Below, piece after piece: positions 9,583 through 20,309 of a DNA stretch of 64,000 nucleotides. The notes under the pieces are model-generated. The model was not told the origin of the DNA and searched no databases. It saw only the letters and a list, made by a program, of their open reading frames with translations. How positions within the stretch are numbered: position 1 is the first letter of the stretch; every line of letters begins with the position of its first letter. The DNA is taken from positions 18,505,000 through 18,568,999 of the forward strand of contig JAMKCF010000008.1 in assembly GCA_023634235.1 (NCBI GenBank), read 5' to 3'. The translations under genes were made by a program, and so were the position numbers. Origin of the DNA: Pisaster brevispinus. Lineage: Eukaryota; Echinodermata; Asteroidea; Forcipulatida; Asteriidae.

Positions 9583-12500
9583 CTGTATATAAAAAAAAGT
9601 TGATATTTTGAAGTTATTACTTGAAGATAATGTTGATGTGCATTATAATAAATGAAGCTTGTCTCCTTGCAAAGTAAGTAGTAAAATCACAATGGACCCC
9701 CCCCCCCCAAAAAAAAAAATGCTGCACAGCGAAAATCTGTTCTTTAACAATACAAGATCTGTGTGGCTGCCTATCTCACGTTATTAAGCATCCTTCTGCA
9801 CGATTAGCGGGTAAAGTACCACATGCACATTTAGATGTAGGATTTGAATGTGTGCATGGTGGACAGACCGGAAACTAAAATTTGCGGTGACATTATGTAG
9901 TGATCTTTCCTATTTTTTATTCTGAAGAAAGAAGTGGTCAAACAGAGCTTTAAAAAAAACCATAATTGTTAGCAAAGCCATATTGTATTTTGCATGTATC
10001 GGGATACCCTTTCGGCTCACAATGTTTTGGGTTAAAAGTCAACCTCGTTGAACTGGTATGATTTTTTTTTTTTTATGCAGCGCCAATATCTGCAATCGTC
10101 TCTTGTCAATGCCACTGAGGCCACGCCCACACTCTACCAGATACCATTTGAAAAAGCAACCTTTATGTCATATGCATGTCCCAAATGCGCATATCCGTTG
10201 CGTAAAGGATTCTGGGTGAAATCCAATCCAAACAACATCGGCAGCCATCATGGCGCGCTGACTTTAAAGTAATGTGGTACACAACATAAAACTTGGCATG
10301 GCCTCCATCTTGGCAGCTTGATTTATTTTTTAACTGTACTCAAGTTCCCAAGATGCATAGCAGTATATTGTTTAAGATGGCGCTTGTGTGTATGGGGCTA
10401 TTGTCGCCCGACTGCAATCGCCATGTCCACTGATCGATCTGGTATCGATCCCTGCGGCTATACGAAAGAGATTAACAGAGGTGTCAAACACCGTGAAGTG
10501 AGTGGTCAGTAATTGACAGAGAAATTAATCGATACCACCAGATAAAGTAACTCCTCGGGTTTAATGAAGCATCATATCGAACGTCCCTAAATACCTTTGG
10601 TAGATTTGAAGGTCTCCGACTGGCGTAACTAATTATTGAACTCCTTTCCCTGGCTGACTCAATAGGTACCTCGCCGGTCCCTTATTAATATTTCATCAGT
10701 TAGTAATTGCAGTGCGAGGGAGTGTTATATTTTAGGGGTCTATAATCCAAACACAGTCCGCTTTTATTGACCCTTCTGGTTTTGTTCTTCAACTGTGACA
10801 GAAATCCTGATCATTCGATACAGCACAAGGCCAGGCGCGGACTAATCCCTACAAATTACCCACCTAGTGCCAAATCCTGGGTCGAGAATAACAAAGGGTT
10901 ACCAAAGTAATTATTTAAAGAATGCACAACGCCAGTCTGTCACACAAGTTAAATCCCTTGATAAAAGGCACACTTTGTCCCACGGGCCGTTTGGTTGGCT
11001 GGACGTACAAGCTTTTTGATTCTTTTTTTTAATGACAATAATAACAGTATAATCTAGAAGTGGCCACGAGTGATCCTAAACTGTATTGGTACACTGGTTT
11101 TGGAACGGTAAATCTCATTCCAGTCCTATGTTCTCTCATGAAGACGATTAGCACATACTGGTAGAAATGTCGAGTTGTCGCCTGTTTGTGAGAACTCCAA
11201 CAACTCAAAGAGAGATTTTCATGTACATGGTGTCACACACCTTACTACACCGCGCAAAGCTGGCCAAACTGGTTGGCACGTTTCAGAATAATTACCAATT
11301 AACGGTGCATATTTTGTCTGTGATTTAAGCGCCTTCGTTTTAAGTTCTTGCTTCAACTTGCTTGGTATGGAGCCAATATTGTATCGGTCAAAAATAGTGT
11401 ACCCGCACTGAAAACCTTTTGGACAGTAAAGTTAGTTCGATATTGCACATTGGACATTCACATAGGTTTGTACAGCGAATGTCTACGTGAATGTCTAATG
11501 TCAAATATCGAATAGCAAGGTAGACTTTCACTGTACAAACGTATATGTGAATTTCCAATATCCAATATCAAACTAACTTTACTGTCATTTCGGGCAACTG
11601 GCAATTACCCCCCCCCCCCCCAACAAAACAGTATCAGCATTTTTAGCTTAATCGGACATAGCAGTCACGAGAAAAAACAGTAAGAAAAACTTACATACTT
11701 TCACTTTTTCAAACATTGGCTGGCCTCGCGGGATCAAAACTTATTTTAATAATTTCTCAAAAACCATAGCATTTCAAAGGTAAACTATTTTTAAGAAAAG
11801 TTTGCCATTACAACTATCTTTAAACCATTGCAGGTATCTGCATTTTAATTGTTACGCAGTTTGACTTACCATTTGATCTAGTTGTTGTTGGTGTTGTCGT
11901 TGTTGTTCTTGTTCTTGTTGTTTACCTCCCAGTGATGAGGATGGACGTCCATGGGAAAACTGAAGTTTCTTGTTTTTTCTCTGTCGTTGTTTTTCTGAAT
12001 AAGAAGGAAATGTTATCCTAATAAGTATGTTGCTATGAAAAAAACATAATTTGGTGGGGGGCTATTTTATTGTATTGAATCATTCATTTGTGCATTTTGT
12101 TGATCTTATTTGGAGGAACAATGGTTCTGATGGGAGGGGCTCCAGCCCCCCCCCCCTCCAAGTTACGCCACTGTGATGTCTAAAAGTAAATAAACAAAGT
12201 TAAAGTACGGTAAATCACAAAAATACATATAGTACTATGTTTTGTACTCATTTTGTTGATGCTATTTTGAAAAAACTATGACCATTTTAGTTTACCAACA
12301 AAACTATATAACGGTACTTATTTTGTTATGACGTCACCCAATCTAATAAATGGGTATAACAATCCTAAAAACACGGCTTTTTTATTTACTACGTGAGACG
12401 GTTGAATTGGTAGTTAGTTTGCAGGAGAAAGAATTTTCTACTCGACTTATGCATTACTTTTCCTTCTTTTTTTCATGAGGTCATAAACAAAGAATAATAC

Positions 12501-15500
12501 TATGCCTATGTTTATTATAATACATTTTTACCCATTACCATGTAAAGCCCCTCAGTCTGCCAGGTAAGACAGGGTGAATATCAAATAGTGTTTTTGTTCC
12601 TCGTGCGAGTGGTTATTGTTTCCCAAACTGGCGTATACACTGCTGCTTATACCCCAATACAACCCTCGGTGAAGATGTGAAATTCTGCGGGTTGTGTTAG
12701 TCCAGGCAGGAAAGGTAACCCAATCGGGGTACGTAGTCTCTTATCACGGGGTTGTGACATCAATTAGGGAAATACTTGGCCTGTGGGATATGGTAGTACT
12801 ACCACGCAGACTACCCCAATCGAAGTATAATAATTGTTTACCTTTTCGTTTCCCAAAGATTTGAATGTTCCTTGTTCTGGGGAATGTGGAGGTATTCAAA
12901 GTAAACTTATCCCAATCAGAGTTATATTTAGCTTAATTTATCCCGTTAAAGCCCCCATTTACCTAATAAGGACAACGAATCCCCCCAATCAGACAGCAAC
13001 TTTTCGGCCGGAGTCTTCAGTCAACTAACAAGTAATCCCAAATGGGGTATACACTGCCGATACGAACACCCTTCTCCCATTGAGGGCATACAAATTGATC
13101 ACTATCGGGAGAAAATAAAACGCCGACAGCACCATTATTTAAACTAATTCTCAAAATTGTCTACGATTTAGTCTATTGACTGCAACCCCCACCCCAGCCC
13201 CGCCCCGCCCCCTCCACCTAAACGCCATCTACCCTCTTCAAACTTCAACAAGCCTACATGAGAGGCGTGCTTAAGAGGGTTTGCATGAGATAAAATAGGA
13301 GACCCTTCAGAAGGGTAACAAGATTCTCTGGAGCGTGAATGATCCTTAATGACCACCGTCCTTTCATTTGGAGAGGGCCCTGTGTTACCCCTGCATTGAT
13401 CAAAGACACTCAATAATCTTGTAACCTTTGTAAAGAGCCACCTGATAAATAGGCACATCTCAACTCTTACGGAAACAAAAACACCCGATACTGTCTGAGA
13501 GATGGCTGCTGAATAATTACGGAGTACGGCTATACACTGACACGGCATTTATTAAAATTCACGGTAATCCCGTTTTGAGCGCTCTATCTTTACTAACGAG
13601 AAATTTAATAGCGTTATTAGTCTGAAGCCAAAATGCCATCGGTATAAAACTTACTGTATATCATTATTGTAAGCCCCTCTTAATTTCAAAATAGAAATAA
13701 TATTGTATAAACGCGATGTATCTTGTTGTTAGTTTTGGAAGAGAATGCTAAAAACATGCTAAAAACATAATCCGCATGTATAGTAAAGATCCGTAGTCGA
13801 GGTCTATGCTCCTCGACAGGGTTTGTCCTTGACTTTTTCAGCGTCTTTATAGCCAGCATGACCAGTGAGCTTGTCATTTTATTGGTCCGTCAGGTTTGTC
13901 ACAAGTCCATATTTCATATGAATTATGGGCGTGTTTCAACACTGAACTAGCCAGCCAGAGTCCCGGACCAGCTTGCATGTCGGAGGTTTAAACCAAACCG
14001 ATCCTTAACCACTGTTGACCCGTCGTTTGTATAGTTAATATGCCTGAAGAAAACAGGTCTGTAATAAAGGGAGACGATCGGAGAAAATCTCCACCAAACT
14101 AGGTGGATGATTGCATTCGAGCTCCCCGTATCATGTTGACTCTATGTTGCCCGGTGACTGAAGACAAATCTGACACCCCACCCCATTGTCCTATCCGACC
14201 ACAGTCCTCCAACGAACAAAATCCTGGTCGGGCTGTCAAGCGAGGAGTTTTGTTGGAGGGAGGACCTTGGTGGAGGTTGATGTGAGAGGAGAAATACAGG
14301 TGATGGTGTGGAAGAAGATTGCTTGCGAAAGGACAAACTCTAACCGTATAACAACAATAACAAACCCAGAAGTAGATGTTCTCATAAGATGAATGGCGAA
14401 TCCACGTTTAGTTGAACTAACCTTTCTTAAGTCTCTTAATACCGAATGCCTCTTCCTTACATGCCGTCGTCGTTTCATCCTCGCGCTCACCACGTGACCT
14501 CTTCACCCCTTTCGTTCCCAGGATATCATCCATTGCAAAGGACGTGGTTGTGTTTTTCGTCGTCGTCAAGGCTGATGGTGCGACGGTTGGAGACGGGTCA
14601 TCTGCGGGTATGGCGAGCTCCGTTTTGACCCGTGGTATCTTTTCGAAGGGTGCCTCTTCGGCGAGAGTCGAGTCCGGTGGCCAGCTGTGGCCGTTGATCC
14701 CGTCCTCGGTTCCCTTGGTCCCAACGATGCTGTCAGCAGCTGCGACATCTTCGTCCTGGCCGCAGCTTCTCAGGATCCGGTTGATAGAGCTTACGCTGGG
14801 CAGGTTGTCCTTCGTGCAGATGCCATCAACCAGCAACCTCTCCCGGATCTCCCAGGCAAACATCGACGAGTTATTCTTCTTGTACATGGCGATGCTGTTT
14901 ACCACGGACGGGGTGGACACCCTTGGCTTACTGCCACCAATGGCCCCCGGGAGGATGGAGCCGGTCTCGGCATAGCGACTCAGAATCTTGCTGACGCACC
15001 CGTGCGACACCAGAAGCTGCCGTGAGATGTCGCAGGGGCGAAGGCCAACGTGTGCCAGTTCTAAGATTCGGTTTCTGATGTAGATGGGAAGTGGGCGGCC
15101 ATTGGCAAAAACACCACCAAGTTGATTTATGCCACCGTGACCTGTAAATATTACGGATAGGAAAATATAAATGAACTCCAAAGTAACAGTTAGAACACTG
15201 ATGTATATAATTTACGTACGCTTTGAAAGACATCATTTGACATAACCAGCGTTAATTCAACTTCACATTAATTCCAATACACTTGGAGATTAGAAAAAAA
15301 ACAGAGATTTCTTCTTGAAACCGAGCAGTGTGGTTTGTAAAATCTGGGTTATATTTTGCCAAAATTGATACTTTATACACCCCTACTTGTATTTATTATT
15401 TCTCTTTTGTTACCGATTTTGTAAGCTGTAATTTTTATTTTGCAATAAGGAGACAGAATTGACCGAACCAGACTAAAGTCCCATTTGATTACGGTCAAAA

Positions 15501-16515
15501 TTCACAGAATACAACAAATGAGTAACAGATCAAAGCGTATACCTTTTTCTTGGCACAGACTCCACAAAAAACTTGTATTTTAATAATAAAATGCTGTCTT
15601 CACATGCTAAAAAATGTTTACTCAAATAAGCTCTACTAAGTTCGATTTCAGCCAATATTTTTGTTGTCACTGTGGTCAAGTGGTTAGACATCACATGGTC
15701 GTGGGTTCGAATCCAGCCAAGCTAATCGCAGATTTTATGCTACAATGACTAGAATAAGTATTGTTATCTAGTTACTGAATAAAAATGTATTGATGTGTGT
15801 AATTCATAATCACAGACGTTAAACCAGCGTCTGTAAGAAAAAGATTGGCTGCTGCCAGCTTGGCGTTTATATCCCCTTGTTGCCATTTTGAAAAATCATC
15901 TAAACAAACAAACAAAGTCAACCCTTTTACCATCTTAAGTTTAACCATAGAGCAAGCTCTATACATACCTCTCCTAATTGGTTTTTGCCAAAAGTAATGT
16001 GCTGGTTTTACCCTGTAAGGATTGGTAAATAGCGTTTAAATAATAATATCTACATGACCTTTTGCCCTTCCGCTATTTGCAATTGTCATTACATTTTCCG
16101 TCAACAATCAACTTAGTTTTCTGGTGACTGATCTCTGTGAAGGGAGACCTCCGTCGGTATCCATTGTGGAACAGTGGTGTTCTTTAGCTTGAGTGCGTTT
16201 CCCATTCAACAGAAGGTGTTAGAGTTTCTGATGACTCAGTTAGTTGAGTTTCGACATACAAAGGTTGCAACACCATCAAACCATTTTGTAATACAAGAGA
16301 AAATAAATATACAATGCAATGATGTGCATGCGATTTACTTATGATGTACAATGTAGTGTGTGTGTTAAACAACATAATCTCAACGAACACACTACGTTTT
16401 AGCCATAATGTCTACTAAAATCTCGATCATGTTTTCCCCGTTTGATGTAGCAGCAGAAAAAAAATATTAGATCTGAGTACATAAAGTGGTAAATAATACC
16501 TTTAGTGTTCGCCAT
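9145..16515 (-). CDS. PoxN: Pax-family transcription factor, PoxN/PaxC-like, paired domain without homeodomain (whole gene)
   Basis: Four coding exons on the minus strand, 16515-16500, 15141-14422, 11994-11870 and 9582-9145, join with matching phases (1, 1, 0) to 432 aa. Residues 6-131 are a complete paired domain: [63 protein letters not shown] and SSINRILR. These bind DNA through two helix-turn-helix subdomains. Residues 207-214 (FAMDDILG) resemble the Pax octapeptide, a Groucho-type repressor-binding motif. Basic clusters ([22 protein letters not shown]) follow, then a Gln-rich stretch and a Pro/aromatic C-terminus. No homeodomain is present. The [12 protein letters not shown] and MFAWEIRE wording, and the short MANTKG leader, fit PoxN/PaxC better than Pax1/9 or Pax2/5/8, both of which are very conserved in echinoderms; the subclass is inference, the Pax assignment is not. 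PoxN genes act in sensory and neural cell specification in other animals. Confidence 0.9.
10234..10393 (-). repeat. Dispersed repeat (family 3), copy 1
   Basis: On the minus strand: AGCGCCATCTTAAACAATA, ATGCATCTTGGGAA, CAAGCTGCCAAGATGGAGGCCATG and GCGCGCCATGATGGC in order. The same order is seen on the plus strand at 18816-18986 and 44000-44148. Boundaries are approximate. Confidence 0.8.
11422..11586. mobile_element. Palindromic MITE
   Basis: Left arm GACAGTAAAGTTAGTTCGAT..TTGTACAG (11422-11474) is mirrored by CTGTACAAACGTATATG..AACTAACTTTACTGTC (ending 11586). Arms are about 55 bp with few mismatches; the 50-bp centre also folds on itself (CGAATGTCTACGTGAATG). Sits in Pax intron 3. Confidence 0.8.
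11870..11994 (-). CDS. PoxN: Pax gene coding exon 3 (basic and Gln-rich linker)
   Basis: Acceptor TTCTGAATAAG side reads ATTCAG| before 11994; donor ATG|GTAAGT after 11870. 125 nt, two bases completing a Glu codon, then 41 codons: [19 protein letters not shown] followed by a Q/E/R/H-rich run (residues about 270-286). The CAA-rich coding is close to a trinucleotide repeat and may vary in length among individuals. Confidence 0.8.
11995..14421 (-). other. Pax intron 2
   Basis: Donor AAAG|GTTAGT at 14421, acceptor at 11996-11995. Contains a C-tract fragment ending AAGTTACGCCACTGTG (12150-12173; the same end motif as MITE-8) and several scattered near-repeats of CCCAAACTGGCGTATACACTG / CCCAAATGGGGTATACACTG at 12620 and 13038. 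The 126-codon ORF on the minus strand at 13548-13168 has no splice borders or recognisable motifs. Confidence 0.7.
14422..15141 (-). CDS. PoxN: Pax gene coding exon 2 (paired domain and octapeptide-like motif)
   Basis: Acceptor TTTACAG| before 15141 and donor AAAG|GTTAGT after 14422; 720 nt. One exon holds practically the entire paired domain, the acidic/Ser-Pro linker, the FAMDDILG motif and the first basic cluster. The paired-domain hairpin reads VFANGRPLP where most Pax proteins have VFVNGRPLP. Long plus-strand ORFs across this exon are shadows of it. Confidence 0.95.
15668..15725 (+). repeat. tRNA-derived SINE fragment
   Basis: TGTGGTCAAGTGGTTAGACA then GTGGGTTCGAATCC: A and B box of a tRNA-like head with most of the tail missing. 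Confidence 0.55.
15838..15915 (+). repeat. Dispersed repeat, pair with 7598-7690
   Basis: AAGATTGGCTGCTGCCAGCT followed by TGGCGTTTATATCCCC and an A-rich AAACAAACAAACAAAG tail matches 7598-7690. Confidence 0.7.
16500..16515 (-). CDS. PoxN: Pax gene coding exon 1
   Basis: ATG at 16515 in the context GACCATGG (Kozak-like) encodes MANTK plus the first base of a Gly codon, then donor G|GTATTATT. Joining to 15141 gives [15 protein letters not shown], the normal short leader of a paired-domain protein. The very short coding exon agrees with the intron near the start of the paired domain in many Pax genes. Confidence 0.82.
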
Positions 16516-17194
16516 GGTCTGTCTGTCGGTTACTTGAAACTGCTCGATGGGGAAGTCCTTGTTTGAGAACACTTTTAATAGTGACTAGGTGGTGCTTTAC
16601 GATCGCTAATAAGCTACACATCAACAATGGACAAAAAATGTTGCACTCTCCATGAAGTTGTTCTCAGCTCACTGCTGTGTTTCCCCTTAACTGCAAGAGT
16701 TTTTGTGGGCTGGTTGCAAACAATAACGACACTGCTCCAGTTGCGGTCGCCTTCTGGTTTTCACGCTTGGCTTGGCCAAGTGTAACTAGAGCTCCCGCGA
16801 CAGACCCCCGCTGCTTCTTGCTACAGTTATAAGTAGAATGTTTTCGCGGACCCTTAACACAAGATGTTTCCTTGTTCTTTGGGACGCTCCAATGATCCTG
16901 CACAACCAACCCTACCGCTGGCCTCCGAAGTGGAACTAGGCCCTGCAACCCACTCGTGCAGAAAGAGGTGTTTGGGTACGGCCTCTTTTGAGTTTGCTAA
17001 TCGACCGTTGATAATCTGTTTTGAAAGGTTGGTAGGCTGGAGTGGGAATTGGCTTCTAGGGGTGATTTCCTCATCCGCTATTGGTCCAAGCTTTTAGTGG
17101 GGCGTGAACTCGTGACACCCTCCTCTCCCTCCCCACGTTGAAGTTGTACATAATGCAAAAAGTAGCCCATACACACATTGATGGGAATGAACTT
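16516..17194 (-). other. Pax 5'UTR and proximal upstream region
   Basis: Directly upstream of the Pax start codon. I see no certain TATA box or other defined element. The region ends at the transposon 17195-18045. Confidence 0.4.
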
Positions 17195-18045
17195 GGACCG
17201 CGTTCCCACTGGATCCACAATTACGAGATCCTGACCCCGCAAAAGGATTAGTCGCAGACGTGAATCGCGGTCGCGTTCCCACTAGAGTATGATCGCGCAT
17301 TGATCTCCCTTTTGGGAACGGAAGTGGATTCAAAGTTCACCAACGCAGGTCGACCAAGTGGGCAGTGCGCGGGCGCAACGTATCTACGGCGACCACACAG
17401 TGTTGGGTGGCTCCTCTACTACGCGCGCGCGGCAGTCGCCATTTTTTTGTCATGATAGTACATGTAGGCCCTACTGTACACTGACTACTGTTGACCGACA
17501 TGATGGACTTTTTTGTGCCATTTATTTTGTTGCGCCATCATCTACGTATTCAGAATAGTATTAGAATATCAGCTTTTTTTGAGCTTCGTTCTCGACATCG
17601 AAGACATTGTAGACGTCGGAGAAATGAGCGACGGTTGCTTTTTCTGCGACGAAAATTCGTCATGTATGCCCTCATGTTCGAAACGGCAATCACTGAAGAC
17701 CATCACCAACAAGTCGACAGGTACTTCTAGAAGAAACATTTTCTCAAATAAACACTCGCGCCATTCGGGCCTACCGTACCGGATGTTCGCCCTCAAATTG
17801 CGGGGTCTGATCGCCCTTTGCGTTCCCACTAGACTTTTGATCGCCCATTAATCCACAAGGGCGATCAGATCCCGCTTTAATCCTACTCCCGAGGTGGATC
17901 AAAATTGCGGGGTCTGATCCTGATCTCCCTCGCGTTCCCACTTACGCTTGATCGCCCTTTGATCGCCCTTTTCGAGAAATTGCGGGGTCTGATCGCCCTT
18001 TTCTCGAATTGCGCGATCAATGCGGGGTCCAGTGGGAACGGGGCC
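17195..18045. mobile_element. Non-autonomous DNA transposon with structured subterminal repeats
   Basis: Left end GGACCGCGTTCCCACTGGAT and right end (reverse complement) GGCCCCGTTCCCACTGGACC form terminal inverted repeats. Inside, GCGTTCCCACT recurs at 17200, 17270, 17820 and 17932, and ATTGCGGGGTCTGATCGCCC recurs at 17797, 17893 and 17979. It is CG-rich compared with its surroundings. Three overlapping ORFs of 79-112 codons at 17491-17851 have no recognisable transposase motif. Confidence 0.75.
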
Positions 18046-18815
18046 ATATGTCATGTTGTGATGAGTGACTTAACTACTGATCGATAACCACCGTTGAGCT
18101 CAAGCACCCATGACAAATTATCCCACAAATTATCATCAATCGACCAGCAATGTGTTTCGCCATCGGCCCCAGGGCTGATGGTACGCCGACAAAGGGCGCA
18201 TTATCTCTCCTGTCATTTCGCAGTTTCTGCATCCACAGAAACCGACCCAACCAGTGAGATGACGAACAGATTCAGGTAGCTTCGTAACTTTTTATTTCTC
18301 TTGGATGAGTGACTGCCAAATAGTTGGACATTGAAGTAACTTGTCCTTCCTCCGGGCTGACGTGTTTGTTTACGTGCAATGTTTCTAACTGCACGGAGCA
18401 AAGGTAGACAGATCCATTCAAGCAGAACGTTCTTGCGTCAAATACCAGCCATTTGAGGTGAACACCTCTCTGGAGAAAGTTGACATGTTCATCAGAGCAT
18501 ATAGACCTTTATGTTGCAACGTCACAGCCCGAGTTTTTGCCAACCAAGGAGGAAAACTATGGGAATCCATAAATGCAAAGTAAATCAGAAAGCCACAGTT
18601 TGTAACAAATTTACACAAATATTCAAAAACAGTCTGTTAGAAACAACGCAACCAATCATTGGATTTTGTCTTCTTCTTAAGTTTTTAGAAATGTTGAATT
18701 ATTTTGGTTACAGCATATGTTAACACAATTGAATGTTTTGCTAACATTCTGCCGTTAACGCCGACCAGTGCGGTTTGTTTATCAACAATAGAAATGTCTA
18801 TAACTCAATGTTATT

Positions 18816-18986
18816 ATGCACACGCGCCATCTTAGAAACAACCGCAATGCATCTCGGGAAAACGACAGTTTAAACATTCAAGCTCCCAAGATGGATGCCA
18901 TGTCGTACTCTTTATGTATAACTATGCCAGGTTTTATAGTTGTGTACTGTTTTACTTCGAAACCAGCGCGCCATGATGGGTGCAGG
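18816..18986 (+). repeat. Dispersed repeat (family 3), copy 2
   Basis: ACGCGCCATCTTAGAAAC, AATGCATCTCGGG, AAGCTCCCAAGATGGATGCC and GCGCGCCATGATGGG in the same order as 10234-10393 (reverse) and 44000-44148. Confidence 0.8.
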
Positions 18987-18990
18987 TGGT

Positions 18991-19362
18991 GCAGCGGCGT
19001 AGCCAGGACTTTTTCGGTTGGGGGCACAGGGTGGGGGGGTTGCTTTTAAGTGGGGGCCCAGGGGAATTGATTTGTCAGTGGTGAGAGTCATGCTTTTATT
19101 TTGGAAAGGGGGACGGTGCAGGGGCCACCATCCTTTCATGTTCTTGGCATTTCATGGCCGCAGTAGCTACCCCGATCGCGATCGTTCATCACATTAGATT
19201 ACACGCGAACACGCAATTATCTCTTTCCCCCCCCCCCTTTCTTTTACTTTTTGTGAGCACTATCACGATTTTTTTCGTGGGGGGCACCTGGGGGCACTGG
19301 AAATTTGTGAGGGTACGTGCCCCCAGCCCCCCCCCCCCCCCCCCCCATGGCTACACCACTGC
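18991..19362. mobile_element. MITE-8 with GTAGCC(A) ends
   Basis: Begins GCAGCGGCGTAGCCAGGA and ends, reversed, GCAGTGGTGTAGCCATGGGG, giving terminal inverted repeats of about 20 bp. The body is G- or C-tract rich (GGGGGCACCTGGGGGCAC; run of C at 19327-19346). Partial ends of the same type occur at 12150-12173 and 23299-23317. Confidence 0.75.
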
Positions 19363-19724
19363 TTGCACGGTACATTGGGACATGTCAATGTACTGCATGG
19401 GTAAATTTTTGAGAACGAACACGAGTACCTCATAGAAAAGGACTTGAATATTAGTGTGAGTTGGGCAATACAAAGTTGAGCCGTTTATTTTGGGGACTTT
19501 TGAGTAGGCCTGCTACGAGCATGGGGTGTAGCGCGTAGGGAAAGTGATCAAAAACAAGCATAAGTACTACAAATAATGGGCTGTCCTTGAATTCTTCACT
19601 CACGAGTTTGAGCAAAGAAAACTTGATATGTCACAAGAGGGCTCCATCCACGTTAAGGTTTTGGTCAATTTCTTTAGAATGAAGCGGTGTCACGCCCTAC
19701 GTCGGGTACTATAATGAAGCTTCA

Positions 19725-19845
19725 ATGAATTTTATTTCCGAGTCATTTTGACACAGATTCCGGGTCATCCAGAAATGGGTCAGTAATCTGGGATTTAGAA
19801 CTGGATCAATTTCGACCTGAGAGTTTTTAGACGGTGTATTATGGT
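19725..19845. repeat. GGGTCA-rich dispersed repeat, copy 1
   Basis: Contains CATTTTGACACAGATTC, CCAGAAATGGGTCAGT and a GAGTTTTTAGACGGTGT end. Related to 21060-21235 and 63690-63940, which share AAATGGGTCA, TGACCC and a TTTTTAGAG(T)GTGT end. Confidence 0.6.
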
Positions 19846-19885
19846 AGGACGGGAGAACCCGGTTTTGGTACAATGTGATATCTCG

Positions 19886-20309
19886 TGGCCGAGTGGATAA
19901 GATCACTGGACTCAAGCTCTGGTGTTTCTGATCAGCAGAGTGTGGGTTCGAGCCCCGGTCGTGACACTTGTGTCCTTAAAGCAAGACACTTAACCATGAT
20001 TGCTTCGTCCTTCGGATGGGACGTAAAGCCGTTGGTCCCGTGTGTTGTGCAACGCACGAAAAAGAACCCAGTGCACTTATCGAAAACAGAAGGGGTCCGC
20101 CCCGGTGTTCCTGGTTTGATCGGCTGCATATTGCGCCACAGCACCTTGTAAACCATTACATGGTGCTATGTAAAGGAGTAGGTCTCATACTTCAAACGAA
20201 GCCCCACATACCTTGCAGGAAACATGAATGTTAAGCGCTTAGAGGCTGGCCTGCAGTAGGCGCTATACAAATACAATATATTATTATTATTATTATTATT
20301 ATTATTATC
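19886..20309 (+). repeat. tRNA-Leu(CAA)-derived SINE-A, full-length
   Basis: Head TCGTGGCCGAGTGGATAAGA, anticodon loop ACTCAAG (CAA), B box GGGTTCGAGCCCC, then ACTTGTGTCCTTAAAGCAAG, GCTTCGTCCTTCGGATGGGA, and a 3' end GCGCTTAGAGGCTGGCCTGC..GGCGCTATACAAATA closing in (TAT)n at 20276-20309. The 3' end with a short-motif tail is typical of LINE-mobilised SINEs. Same structure at 53288-53635. Confidence 0.92.

Larger units (their letters stand above)
9583..11869 (-). other. Pax intron 3
   Basis: GT donor at 11869-11868 (ATG|GTAAGT), AG acceptor at 9584-9583. Contains homopolymer C/A at 9699-9718, the dispersed repeat at 10234-10393 and the palindromic element at 11422-11586. No further exon is required by phase. 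Confidence 0.75.
15142..16499 (-). other. Pax intron 1
   Basis: Donor AAAG|GTATTA at 16499, acceptor at 15143-15142. Contains a tRNA-like SINE head at 15668-15725 and the dispersed repeat 15838-15915. Confidence 0.8.

Noticed and set aside
13168..13548. 126-codon minus-strand ORF inside Pax intron 2
   Set aside because: No acceptor or donor fits the Pax phases, C/G-tract driven (poly-Gly end), and the known exons already join without it.
14544..14975. 143-codon plus-strand ORF opposite the paired-domain exon
   Set aside because: Shadow of the Pax exon; the minus-strand frame has the conserved paired domain.
17491..17851. Transposase gene in the 17195-18045 element
   Set aside because: The three short overlapping ORFs carry no DDE or THAP/HTH pattern I can recognise; element treated as non-autonomous.
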